From positions 1-39,480 of the forward strand of contig NZ_JABUXW010000032.1 of assembly GCF_014897585.1 (NCBI RefSeq): a stretch of DNA of 39,480 nt, read 5' to 3'. How positions within the stretch are numbered: the first letter of the stretch is position 1; each line of letters opens with the position of its first letter. The notes beneath the pieces were generated by a model. The model was not told the DNA's origin. It saw nothing but the letters and a program-made list of their open reading frames with translations, and did no database searches. A program made the position numbers and the translations under genes. This stretch comes from Brachybacterium tyrofermentans. GTDB taxonomy: Bacteria; Actinomycetota; Actinomycetes; Actinomycetales; Dermabacteraceae. Positions 30,350-38,493 of the stretch are shown here, in pieces.

Positions 30350-31828
30350 ATGGTCGGTGATGCGAGCGGCGCCGACGGGTCGCACCCGGGTGCTGCGCCC
30401 CGCGCCGCTGCGACGCCGAACGTCCTGCTGCTGGTCACCGACGACCAAGGGGCCTGGGCGCTCGGCTCGCGGATGCCCGAGCTGCGCACCCCGACCCTGG
30501 ACCGCCTCCAGCGCGAGGGGAGGACGTTCGAGCAGTTCTTCTGCGCCTCCCCGGTGTGCTCCCCGGCGCGGGCCAGCCTGACCACGGGACGCATGCCCTC
30601 GGCTCATGGCGTGCACGACTGGCTCCGGCCGGAGGCCCTGGCCCGCACGGATGCTCCGCTGCGGCCGTTCGAGCCGGACTTCCTGGAGGGCCTGCCCGGC
30701 GCGGACTCGCTCGGCGCGATGTTCTCCCGCCACGGGTACCGGTGCGGGATGACGGGCAAATGGCACCTCGGCTCCGCGGCCAGCCCCGCGGAGGGATTCG
30801 AGTACTGGTACGCCCACCAGCTCGGCGGCGGCCCCTACTACGACGCCCCGATCTGGCAGCAGGCCGACGGGACCGGCATCCCCGCATCCCCTGCGCAGCC
30901 CGGCACCGAACCCGCCTACCTCACCGACGCGATCACGGAGCGCGCCCTCGACTTCCTGGGCATGACGGAGGCCGACGATCGGCCCTTCTTCCTCCAGGTC
31001 AACTGGACCGCCCCGCACGACCCCTGGTTCGACGGCAACCATCCCGCGGACCTGCTGGACCTCTACGCCGAGACGGACTTCCCCTCCGTGCCGCAGCCCC
31101 CGCCGCACCCCTGGTTCGTCCCCGAGAACTTCCCCCGCGCCGGCGCGGACCGCCACGGCGCGCTCGCGGGCTACTGCGCCGCGCTCAGCGGTGTGGATCG
31201 CAGCATCGAGGCACTCCTGGCCCAGCTCGAGCGCAGCGGACTGCTGGAGGACACGATCGTCGTCTTCACCTCGGACAACGGCTTCTCCTGCGGCCACCAC
31301 GGCATCTGGGGCAAGGGCAACGCCACCACCCCGCTGAACCTCTGGGAGCCCTCGATCACCGTGCCTCTGATCGTCCGCTGGCCCGGTCACGTTCCTGCGG
31401 GAACGCGCGATCGCACCCCGACCTCGGCCACCGGTCTGCTGGAGACCCTGGCCGAGCTCACCGGTGCCGTCCCTCTCGAGGACCCGCTGCGGGCGGGACG
31501 ATCATTCGCTGCGCGGGTGGTGGGTGGCCGGGGCAGTCCGGGGCTCGGGGATGAAACCATCGTCATCCACGACGAGTACGGAGCCCACCGCATGATCCGC
31601 ACCGACGGCTGGAAGCTCGTGGTGCGCCGCGAGGGCCCCACCGAGCTCTACCACCTCCAGGACGATCCGGGCGAGGAGCGCGACCTCTCCCACGATGCCG
31701 CGCACGCGGGCCGACGTCGCGCGCTGGCGGACGATCTCACCTCGTGGTTCGCGGCCCATGAGACCCCAGCGCTGAGCGGCTGGGACACCGCGGTGGACGG
31801 CGCCGGCCAGCGGCGCCCGGTCGGCTGA
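30350..31828 (+). CDS. Type I (formylglycine) sulfatase, cytoplasmic
   Basis: A 492-aa sulfatase. N-terminal metal-binding VLLLVTDDQG is followed by the maturation motif CSPAR at Cys70 (context CSPARASLTTGR), which is converted to formylglycine by a maturation enzyme not encoded here. Later family blocks are GMTGKWHLG, WTAPHDPWF and FTSDNGFSCGHHGIWGKGN (metal ligands Asp, Asn, His), plus a C-terminal substrate domain. No signal peptide is present, so desulfation is intracellular. The ATG at 30350 has AGGAGG at 8 nt. It is downstream of operator D and followed closely by a second sulfatase. Confidence 0.94.
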   Translation: MVGDASGADGSHPGAAPRAAATPNVLLLVTDDQGAWALGSRMPELRTPTLDRLQREGRTFEQFFCASPVCSPARASLTTGRMPSAHGVHDWLRPEALARTDAPLRPFEPDFLEGLPGADSLGAMFSRHGYRCGMTGKWHLGSAASPAEGFEYWYAHQLGGGPYYDAPIWQQADGTGIPASPAQPGTEPAYLTDAITERALDFLGMTEADDRPFFLQVNWTAPHDPWFDGNHPADLLDLYAETDFPSVPQPPPHPWFVPENFPRAGADRHGALAGYCAALSGVDRSIEALLAQLERSGLLEDTIVVFTSDNGFSCGHHGIWGKGNATTPLNLWEPSITVPLIVRWPGHVPAGTRDRTPTSATGLLETLAELTGAVPLEDPLRAGRSFAARVVGGRGSPGLGDETIVIHDEYGAHRMIRTDGWKLVVRREGPTELYHLQDDPGEERDLSHDAAHAGRRRALADDLTSWFAAHETPALSGWDTAVDGAGQRRPVG

Positions 31829-31914
31829 GCCGTGCCGCCGACCAGCATCTGCGCGACGTGCGCCGGCCCGCTCGTCGATCACTCCCGACCCGTCTCCCCG
31901 TGAGGAACCCTCCC

Positions 31915-33354
31915 ATGCCCACTCCGGATCGTCCGAACATCCTGCTCATCGTCTCCGACGACCACGGCTACGCCGACCGTTCCGCGAGCGGCAGCAGCGA
32001 TGCCCGCACCCCGAACCTGGACCGCCTGGCGGCCACGGGCACCACGTTCGAGAACGGGTATGTCACCGCTCCGATCTGCTCGCCGTCCCGAGCCGGCCTC
32101 ATCGCGGGGGCGCACCAGCAGCGCTGGGGCGCGCAGTGGTTCGACACCTCGGCGTTCCCGCCGGCGCCGCGGAAGGTCATGCCCGAGATCCTGGGGGAGG
32201 CGGGCTACCGCACCGGATACTTCGGGAAGGTGCACTACGGGCCGGAGCGGCCGGGTGATCGCGCCTGCCCCGACCGGCACGGCTTCGACCGGTCGCTGTA
32301 CGGACTGGCAGGGCTGAGCATGGGGCGCCTGCACTACCTGCGCCACTCCGAACAGGCCCTGGAGAAGTACGGCGAGGCCGCCTCGCGCCACGGCGTGAGC
32401 CCGCTGTTCGAGGATGGCCGCGAGACCGACTGCGAGCGACACCTGACGGTCGAGTTCACCGAGCGGGCGATCGACTTCATGGCGGATGGGGCGCAGGTGA
32501 GTGGACGCGAGGACCCCTTCTTCTGCATGGTCGCCTACAACGCCGTGCACAACTTCGCCTGGCAGCTGCCGCAGGACGAGCTCGACACCCGCGCCCTGCC
32601 CGCCCATGACGACTTCGACCCGGCGGCCGCGGAATATGTGGACTGGTACGACGGCGCGATCTCCCCGCGCCTCGAGCGCGGCCGCGACTACTATCTCGCC
32701 CAGCTCGAGATCATGGATCGCGAGATCGGCCGGATGCTCGACCACCTCGAGGCCACCGGGCGGCGGGAGAGCACGCTGATCGTCTACCTGACCGACAACG
32801 GCGGCTCGACCTGCAACTACGGGGACAACGCCCCGCTCGTCGGCACCAAGTACAGCCTCTTCGAGGGTGGCGTGCGGGTGCCGTTCCTGGTCTCCCGCCC
32901 CGGCACGGTCCCGGCCGACGCGCGCTCCGCGGCGCTGGTCTCCGCGCTCGATCTGCTGCCGACGTTCGCGGCCGCGGCCGGGGTGACGCTCCCGCCGGGC
33001 ATTCCCGTGGACGGGATGGACCTCCGCCCGGCCTGGGAGGCCGTGACGGAGCAGGGTGTGGGGGAGCGCCAGACCGATCGCGGGCACGAGGCGCTGCACT
33101 TCGACACCGGCTTCCAGTGGGCCGTGCGCACCCCGGACTGGAAGCTGCGCTGGGTCGATGCGAGCACCGGGCACCGCGAGCACCTGCTCGCCGTCGAGCA
33201 CACCGACATCGGCGACGGGCTCACGCTGGTCCCGCTCGGTGCCGGCCTCACCGATGAGTCACCGCAGGCCGACGTCGCCGCGCAGCACCCGGAGGTCGTC
33301 GCCGAGCTGACCGCCCTGCACGAGCAGTGGGCGGTGCAGCTGGCGTCGAACTGA
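31915..33354 (+). CDS. Type I (formylglycine) sulfatase, second copy
   Basis: A 479-aa sulfatase with the metal-binding start ILLIVSDDHGYAD and the maturation motif CSPSR at Cys55 (ICSPSRAGLIAG). Later blocks are GYFGKVHYGP, MVAYNAVHNF and YLTDNGGSTCNYGDN. It has a different middle and C-terminal region from the first sulfatase, so the two probably cleave different sulfate positions or sugars. No signal peptide. The ATG at 31915 has GAGGAA at 7 nt, 86 bp after the first sulfatase, so they likely form one operon under operator D. Confidence 0.94.
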   Translation: MPTPDRPNILLIVSDDHGYADRSASGSSDARTPNLDRLAATGTTFENGYVTAPICSPSRAGLIAGAHQQRWGAQWFDTSAFPPAPRKVMPEILGEAGYRTGYFGKVHYGPERPGDRACPDRHGFDRSLYGLAGLSMGRLHYLRHSEQALEKYGEAASRHGVSPLFEDGRETDCERHLTVEFTERAIDFMADGAQVSGREDPFFCMVAYNAVHNFAWQLPQDELDTRALPAHDDFDPAAAEYVDWYDGAISPRLERGRDYYLAQLEIMDREIGRMLDHLEATGRRESTLIVYLTDNGGSTCNYGDNAPLVGTKYSLFEGGVRVPFLVSRPGTVPADARSAALVSALDLLPTFAAAAGVTLPPGIPVDGMDLRPAWEAVTEQGVGERQTDRGHEALHFDTGFQWAVRTPDWKLRWVDASTGHREHLLAVEHTDIGDGLTLVPLGAGLTDESPQADVAAQHPEVVAELTALHEQWAVQLASN

Positions 33355-33385
33355 CCCCTCTCAGCTCGCGTCGGCCTGGCCTCGC

Positions 33386-34144
33386 TCAGCCGCGGCCGAG
33401 CAGCCTGTCCATCGGTACGAAGTCCGCGAACTCCGCATCCAGGGTCGAGGTCGGCTCCGCAGGAGCCCCGTCGGCCGCCTCGGCGGCAGTGCCAGCTGCA
33501 TCCCGAGCTGCCGCGTCCTGCGCTGCTCCGGCCGCTGCCTCTGCGCCGCCGGCCGAGGCGCCGATCCCGGCGCTGAGCATCGTGGCGAGCTCGCGCGCGG
33601 CCCGGCGCACGCGCACCGCGAGCGGCTGCTCATCGGCCTGGCCGTCCGTGTCGGCGCCGAAATCGGCCGACGCCGCGAAGACGACCGTCGGCACGACCTC
33701 CGCCTTGAGGTACCCGAACATGGGGCGGATCGCGTAGTCGATCGCGAGGGAATGGCGCGCGGTGCCCGCGGTCGCGCCGAGCAGCACCGGCTTGTTCTTC
33801 CAGATCTCGATGTCGATCGCGTCGAAGAGCATCTTGAACAGACCCGAGGGGCCGACGTTGAACACCGGGGTCACCGCGATGACCGCGTCAGCGGCGCGCA
33901 CAGCCTCGATCACCATCGACAGGCGCTCGTTCGGGAAGCGGGTGAGCAGGGCGTCGGTGATGTCGTGCGCGTACTCGCGCAGCTCCACCGTGGTCACGTC
34001 CACCTCGATCCTGGCGTCACCCTCGGCACCGTCGCGGCCGATCGCGGTGGCGGCGGCTCGGGAGAGCTGGTCGGTGAGCATGCGGGTCGAGCTGGGGGTG
34101 GAGAGCCCGGCGGACAGGGCGACCAGGCGGACGGTATCGGTCAT
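33386..34144 (-). CDS. NAD(P)H-dependent FMN reductase, CE1759-like
   Basis: A 252-aa flavodoxin-fold reductase. It starts VRLVALSAGLSTPSSTRML (FMN phosphate loop) and has TPVFNVGPSGLFKMLFD and KPVLLGATAGTARHSL. A low-complexity Ala/Gly tract (about residues 190-230) precedes a C-terminal AEFADFVPMDRLL. It supplies reduced FMN to the luciferase-like monooxygenase encoded upstream in the same direction; such pairs are known as the CE1758/CE1759 'LLM duo' in actinobacteria. It lies 285 bp downstream of its partner. Confidence 0.9.
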   Translation of the reverse strand: MTDTVRLVALSAGLSTPSSTRMLTDQLSRAAATAIGRDGAEGDARIEVDVTTVELREYAHDITDALLTRFPNERLSMVIEAVRAADAVIAVTPVFNVGPSGLFKMLFDAIDIEIWKNKPVLLGATAGTARHSLAIDYAIRPMFGYLKAEVVPTVVFAASADFGADTDGQADEQPLAVRVRRAARELATMLSAGIGASAGGAEAAAGAAQDAAARDAAGTAAEAADGAPAEPTSTLDAEFADFVPMDRLLGRG

Positions 34145-34201
34145 GGGGTGATCCTCTCAAAGAGCGGGACGACGACGAGGGCGGCGTGACGCCGGCAACG
34201 T

Positions 34202-34240
34202 GGCGTCGGTGGCGTCGGTGGCGTCGGTGGGGTCGGTGTC
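34202..34240. repeat. 9-bp tandem repeat (GGCGTCGGT)
   Basis: Three exact units and a degenerate fourth and fifth lie between the monooxygenase and reductase genes, outside either gene. Confidence 0.7.
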
Positions 34241-34291
34241 AGCGGGGCAGAACGGGTGGGCTGGCGCTGAGGGCCAGGTCTGTTCGCGTCG

Positions 34292-34342
34292 GCGGGGCAG
34301 AGTTGGGGGAATGTCCGGCGGATTCCTCCAACTCTGCCCCGC
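34292..34342. repeat. Very long hairpin between the monooxygenase and reductase genes
   Basis: A 15-bp perfect outer stem (arm GCGGGGCAGAGTTGG, 34292-34306 with 34328-34342) continues through one G-T wobble into a 5-bp inner stem, giving a 21-bp helix with a 9-nt loop. It is an unusually stable RNA structure: either a terminator/attenuator between the pair or an interspersed palindromic repeat. A partial match, AGCGGGGCAGAAC, occurs about 50 bp upstream. Confidence 0.8.
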
Positions 34343-34429
34343 TCGCAGGGTTGGGGGTGAGCCGAGGCGGGTCAGGGTCGCTGAGCCGCCGGCCGCGGGG
34401 CCAGGGTCGGCGAGCCGGCGACCGCGGGG

Positions 34430-35596
34430 TCAGCGGCGAGTGGTGCCGGCGTCCTCGGCGCGCAGGCCCGTCCAGTTGTCGCCGGTCTCGAACTTGTAGG
34501 CGTCGTCGAAGGAGCCGCGCTCGGCTTCGGCAGCGGCGACTCGTGCGGCGTGGGTGGGCGCCTCGGGGACGTCGGCCGGCTTGCGTGCCTCGAGCTCGCG
34601 CCGCAGCACCGGGACCACCTCGGTGCCGAGCAGCTCGATCTGCTCCAGGACGGTCTTCTGCGGCAGGCCCGCATGGTCCATGAGGAACATCTGGCGCTGG
34701 TAGTCGCCGACGTTGTCCGCCATGGTCAGGTAGCGTTCGATGACCTGCTCGGGGGAGCCGACGGTGAGCGGGGTCTGCGCGGTGAAGTCCTCCATCGAGG
34801 GTCCGCCGCCGTAGACGGGGGCGTTGTCGAAGTACGGGCGGAACTCGGTGATCGCGTCCTGGGAGTTCTTGCGCATGAACGCCTGGCCGCCGAGGCCCAC
34901 ATAGGCCTGGCGGGCCGTGCCGTGGCCGTAGTGCTCGAAGCGCTCGCGGTACAGCTGGACCATCTGCGCGGTGTGGCTCATGGGCCAGAAGATGTTGTTG
35001 TGCAGAAAGCCGTCGCCGTAGTATGCGGCCTGCTCGGCGATCTGCGGGGAGCGGATCGAGCCGTGCCACACGAAGGGCGCCACGCCATCGAGCGGGCGCG
35101 GGGTCGAGGTGAACTGCTGCAGCGGGGTGCGGAAGCTGCCCTCCCAGTCCACGACGTCCTCGGTCCAGAGCCGGCGCAGCAGGTCGTAGTTCTCGATCGC
35201 GATCTCCACGCCCTTGCGGATGTCCTGGCCGAACCACGGGTAGACCGGGCCGGTGTTGCCGCGGCCCATCACGAGGTCGATGCGACCGCCGGTGAGGTGC
35301 TGGAGCATCGCGTAGTCCTCGGCGATCTTCACCGGGTCGTTGGTGGTGATCAGCGTGGTCGCGGTGGAGAGGATCAGATCGGTGGTCTGGGCGCCGATGT
35401 AGGCCAGCGTGGTGGTCGGGGAGGAGGTCACGAACGGCGGGTTGTGGTGCTCACCGATCGCGAACACGTCCAGGCCCACCTGCTCGGCGAGCTTCGCCTG
35501 CTCGACCATGCCCTTCAGGCGCTCGTTCTCGGTGGGCACCTTGCCGGTGGTGGGGTCCGGCGTGATGTCGGCGATGGTGAAGATTCCGAACTGCAT
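34430..35596 (-). CDS. Luciferase-like FMN-dependent monooxygenase, CE1758-like
   Basis: A 388-aa LLM-class monooxygenase. It starts MQFGIFTIADITPDPTTGK and has the family blocks VFAIGEHHNPPFVTSSP, ILSTATTLITTNDPVKIAED, RIDLVMGRGNTGPVYPWFG and VGSPEQVIERYLTMADNVG. It uses FMNH2 from the reductase at 33386 to oxidise a substrate that I cannot identify. The ATG at 35596 has GAGGAG. An AT-rich dyad upstream may be its operator. A C-terminal Ala/Glu-rich tail is present. Confidence 0.93.
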   Translation of the reverse strand: MQFGIFTIADITPDPTTGKVPTENERLKGMVEQAKLAEQVGLDVFAIGEHHNPPFVTSSPTTTLAYIGAQTTDLILSTATTLITTNDPVKIAEDYAMLQHLTGGRIDLVMGRGNTGPVYPWFGQDIRKGVEIAIENYDLLRRLWTEDVVDWEGSFRTPLQQFTSTPRPLDGVAPFVWHGSIRSPQIAEQAAYYGDGFLHNNIFWPMSHTAQMVQLYRERFEHYGHGTARQAYVGLGGQAFMRKNSQDAITEFRPYFDNAPVYGGGPSMEDFTAQTPLTVGSPEQVIERYLTMADNVGDYQRQMFLMDHAGLPQKTVLEQIELLGTEVVPVLRRELEARKPADVPEAPTHAARVAAAEAERGSFDDAYKFETGDNWTGLRAEDAGTTRR

Positions 35597-35671
35597 GATC
35601 GCTCCTCGCGGTAGGTCTCGATGATCGGGAGGGACTCCGCACCCTGAGGGGCGCTGGGCTGCTCCGGTCGA

Positions 35672-35692
35672 TAGTTCAAAAATAAACTAGTT
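35672..35692. promoter_or_regulatory. AT-rich dyad upstream of the monooxygenase gene
   Basis: TAGTTC-N9-AACTA with an adjoining AACTAGTT palindrome stands out as 21 AT-rich bases in GC-rich DNA, 76 bp before the leftward ATG and 141 bp before the peptidase. It has the shape of a MarR/TetR-type operator or a promoter -10/-35 region. No regulator gene adjoins it. Confidence 0.45.
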
Positions 35693-35832
35693 GGGCGGAG
35701 GATGCAAGCCTGGAGTGATCGGTGTCCCGTCGGCCGGGTCGGTAGTCCTGCCGGTCGCCGGTCGCCGGTCGTGACCCCGTCGAGACCTGGATCCGGCCCC
35801 GACTGTTCGCCACAGTGACAGGATTGATGACC

Positions 35833-38001
35833 ATGACATCCGAGAGCATTGACGCCCTGCTGGACGCGACCCGGTTGGCCGGGCTGGAGACCACCGATGG
35901 AGGCAGGATCCTCGCGAAGGTCTCCGCACCGACTGCGAAGGGCACCGCCTACCGCAGCGCGCTCGTGGAGCTCGAGGGTGACCGCATTCTGCCGCTGACC
36001 CGCGGCGATGCCTCCATCGGGGCGGTCGCCGCCGCCGAGGACGGCACCACCTTCTTCACCGCCAAGCGGGTGGGCGAGGACGGCGCCGAGGCGGACGACG
36101 CCCAGCTGTGGGCGCTGCCCGTGCGCGGCGAGGCCCGCGAGCTCGCCGCCCGCCCCGGCGGCTTCGGCACGCTCCACCTGGCCGGCGACCACCTGCTCGC
36201 CGAGCTCGAGGTCCATTCCCAGGCCCGGGACGAGACCGAGCACGCCCGCCTGAGCGCGACACGGCAGAGCGCGAAGGTGACCGCCGCCTTCCACAGCGCG
36301 TTCCCCACGCGCTACTGGGACCAGGATCTGGGGCCGACGCGCACCGTTCTCGCCCTCGCCGCCCTGCCTGAGGACCTCGCCTGGGCCGAGGCGACGGAGC
36401 CCGCCGGCACGGAGCCCGCCGGCACGGAGCCCGCCGGCACGGAGCCCGCCGGCACGGAGCCCGCCGGCACGGAGCCCGCCGGCACGGAGCCCGCCGGCAC
36501 GGAGCCCGCCGGCTCGGCGACCGGATCCGCCGACGGCACCACCGACAGCTCCGCCGACGACGGGCCCCGCGCGCAGGTGCTCCACTTCCGCCACGTCGAG
36601 ATGCCGCCGGGACGGCTCGTCGACTGGACCGTGGACCGCACCGGATCGCGCGCCCTGGCGGCGATGTCGGATTCCCGCGGTGACCTGGTCGCCGTCCCGG
36701 ATCTCTACCTGCTCGACCTGATCGGGGCGCAGCCGCCGCGACTCCTGCGCGAGGCGACGGCGGACCTCGAGCACGGCCCCGGCGAGTTCAGCCCGGACGG
36801 CACGCGGGCGCTCATCGGGCGCCAGCAGATCTGGACCCAGGAGCTGAGCCTCGCGGCCTCGGTCGAGCTGCTGGACCTGGCCGACGGGACGTCGACCCCG
36901 GTGTGGCCCGAGCTGGACCACTGGGTCGATCCGGTGTGGCTGGACGACACCACGCTCATCGCGACCAGCGACGACCACGGCCGCGGCTCCGTCTGGATCG
37001 GCGGGGTCGACGACCCGGCACCGCGACGCCTCGTCGGCGGCCCGGAGCAGGATCAGGCCTTCGCCTCGGCATCGGTCGCCGGGGGAGCGGTCATCGCATC
37101 GGCCTCCGCGATCGACGTGGCCCCCTACCCCGTGCGCATCGACCCGGCCACCGGCGTGATCGAGGAGCTGCCGAACCCGGCGTCCTCCCTGGCCTCCGCC
37201 GGCACGCTCACCGAGGTCGCTGCGACCGCCGAGGACGGCACCGATTTGCGCGCCTGGCTGCGCGTCCCCGAGGGCGAGGGCCCGCACCCGCTGGTGGTCT
37301 TCGCCCACGGCGGCCCGTGGGGATCCTGGAACGCCTGGACCTACCGCTGGAACCCGAACCCCTTCGTGGCCGCCGGCTACGCCGTGCTGCTTCCGGACCC
37401 TGCGATCTCCACCGGCTATGGCCAGGCGATGATCGACCGCGGCCAGCACGAGCTGGGCGGCGCCCCGTTCACCGACATCATGGCGCTCACCGACGCGGCC
37501 GTGGAGCGGACGGACATCGACGCCGAGCGCACCGCCTTCTCCGGCGGCTCCTACGGCGGCTACATGGCCAACTGGGTGGCCGGGCACACAGGCGACCGCT
37601 TCCGCTGCATCGTCACGCACGCCTCGCTGTGGGACACCGAGTCGATGGGTCACACCACCGACAACGCGGGCTGGGAGCGGTCGATGCGCGACCAGAACCA
37701 GCAGTACAACCCCAAGGACTACGTGGGGGACATCGTCGCCCCGATGCTGGTCATCCACGGCGACCGCGACTATCGGGTGCCGATCGCTCAGGGCCACGCC
37801 CTATGGTACGACCTGCACGAGTTCTCGGCGACCCCGCGCGACGCCGACGGACGCACCCGGCACCGCTACCTGTACTTCCCCGACGAGGGCCACTGGATCC
37901 AGGGCCGCGGGAACGCACAGGTCTGGTACGAGACCTTCCTCGGGTTCCTCGACGAGCACGTGCGCGGGGTGGCCTGGGAGCGGCCGGCGACTCTCGGCTG
38001 A
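35833..38001 (+). CDS. S9-family (prolyl oligopeptidase-like) serine peptidase
   Basis: A 722-aa cytoplasmic peptidase. The N-terminal beta-propeller region is followed by the hydrolase domain with VVFAHGGPWGSW and the triad Ser573 in FSGGSYGGYMANW, Asp646 in HGDRDYRVP and His687 in PDEGHW. These cleave short peptides, often after Pro or acylated residues. In the propeller region residues 188-227 consist of eight TEPAG repeats, longer than any natural loop I would expect. The ATG at 35833 has AGGA at 9 nt; the ATG at 35827 and GTG at 35815 lack such spacing. Confidence 0.93.
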   Translation: MTSESIDALLDATRLAGLETTDGGRILAKVSAPTAKGTAYRSALVELEGDRILPLTRGDASIGAVAAAEDGTTFFTAKRVGEDGAEADDAQLWALPVRGEARELAARPGGFGTLHLAGDHLLAELEVHSQARDETEHARLSATRQSAKVTAAFHSAFPTRYWDQDLGPTRTVLALAALPEDLAWAEATEPAGTEPAGTEPAGTEPAGTEPAGTEPAGTEPAGTEPAGSATGSADGTTDSSADDGPRAQVLHFRHVEMPPGRLVDWTVDRTGSRALAAMSDSRGDLVAVPDLYLLDLIGAQPPRLLREATADLEHGPGEFSPDGTRALIGRQQIWTQELSLAASVELLDLADGTSTPVWPELDHWVDPVWLDDTTLIATSDDHGRGSVWIGGVDDPAPRRLVGGPEQDQAFASASVAGGAVIASASAIDVAPYPVRIDPATGVIEELPNPASSLASAGTLTEVAATAEDGTDLRAWLRVPEGEGPHPLVVFAHGGPWGSWNAWTYRWNPNPFVAAGYAVLLPDPAISTGYGQAMIDRGQHELGGAPFTDIMALTDAAVERTDIDAERTAFSGGSYGGYMANWVAGHTGDRFRCIVTHASLWDTESMGHTTDNAGWERSMRDQNQQYNPKDYVGDIVAPMLVIHGDRDYRVPIAQGHALWYDLHEFSATPRDADGRTRHRYLYFPDEGHWIQGRGNAQVWYETFLGFLDEHVRGVAWERPATLG
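36394..36513 (+). repeat. 15-bp minisatellite encoding (TEPAG)8
   Basis: Eight identical copies of ACGGAGCCCGCCGGC lie in frame inside the S9 peptidase gene. Exact identity between copies indicates recent expansion, and the copy number is likely variable between strains without changing the frame. Confidence 0.95.
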
Positions 38002-38179
38002 GGCGCACCGGACTCGCGGCGCGTTCCGGGACTCGCGGCGCGCACCGGGCGGGGGCGACCCGGCGGAGGCGACCCGGCAGGGGGCGACCCGGCAGGAATG
38101 CCCTGGCCCGTGTGCCCTGGCCGGGTTCCCAGGTGGGGTGCCCTTGCGGTGCCTGGCGGGGTGGTCCACCTGGCGTGGT

Positions 38180-38425
38180 GCGTTTTTCCCTCGTGATGTC
38201 CCGCCCGTGGGGCGTTTCGGGGGAATCGGTGCGCGTGTGCTGGTTTAGCGGGACGAGCCACCCGGCGCGGTGCGGCCCGCCCGGCGCGTCGCGGGGCGGC
38301 CCACCTGGCGCGGTGCGGCCCGCCTGGCGCGTCGCGGGGCGGCCCACCTGGCGCGGTGCGGTGAGGAGCGTTATTCCCTCGATATGTCCCGGTGGCGGCA
38401 CGTTTCGGGGGTTTCGGTGGGCGTG
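38180..38425. repeat. Nested intergenic repeats between the peptidase and metQ-like genes
   Basis: Two imperfect copies of a 58-bp element (38180-38237 and 38368-38425; core TTCCCTCG...ATGTCCCG and CGTTTCGGGGG) flank two exact-length 43-bp units (38265-38307, 38308-38350; one C/T difference) rich in GGCGCGGTGCGGCCCGCC. The rest of 38002-38493 holds GGGCGACCCGGC-type short repeats (38050-38095) and no gene that I can support. Confidence 0.8.
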
Positions 38426-38493
38426 TCGGGGGTTCTCGGTGCCGGTCGCGGTGGCGTGCGTCGGCTGGACCGGCGGGCGCGCCCGGCGACCGG

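Noticed and set aside
30350..33354. Alkaline phosphatase or phosphodiesterase instead of sulfatase
   Set aside because: Both proteins have the C-S-P-A/S-R formylglycine signature in the correct context, which phosphatases of this superfamily lack.
35515..37797. A 760-codon minus-strand open frame
   Set aside because: Antisense shadow of the S9 peptidase and the TEPAG minisatellite; the translation is repetitive without domains.
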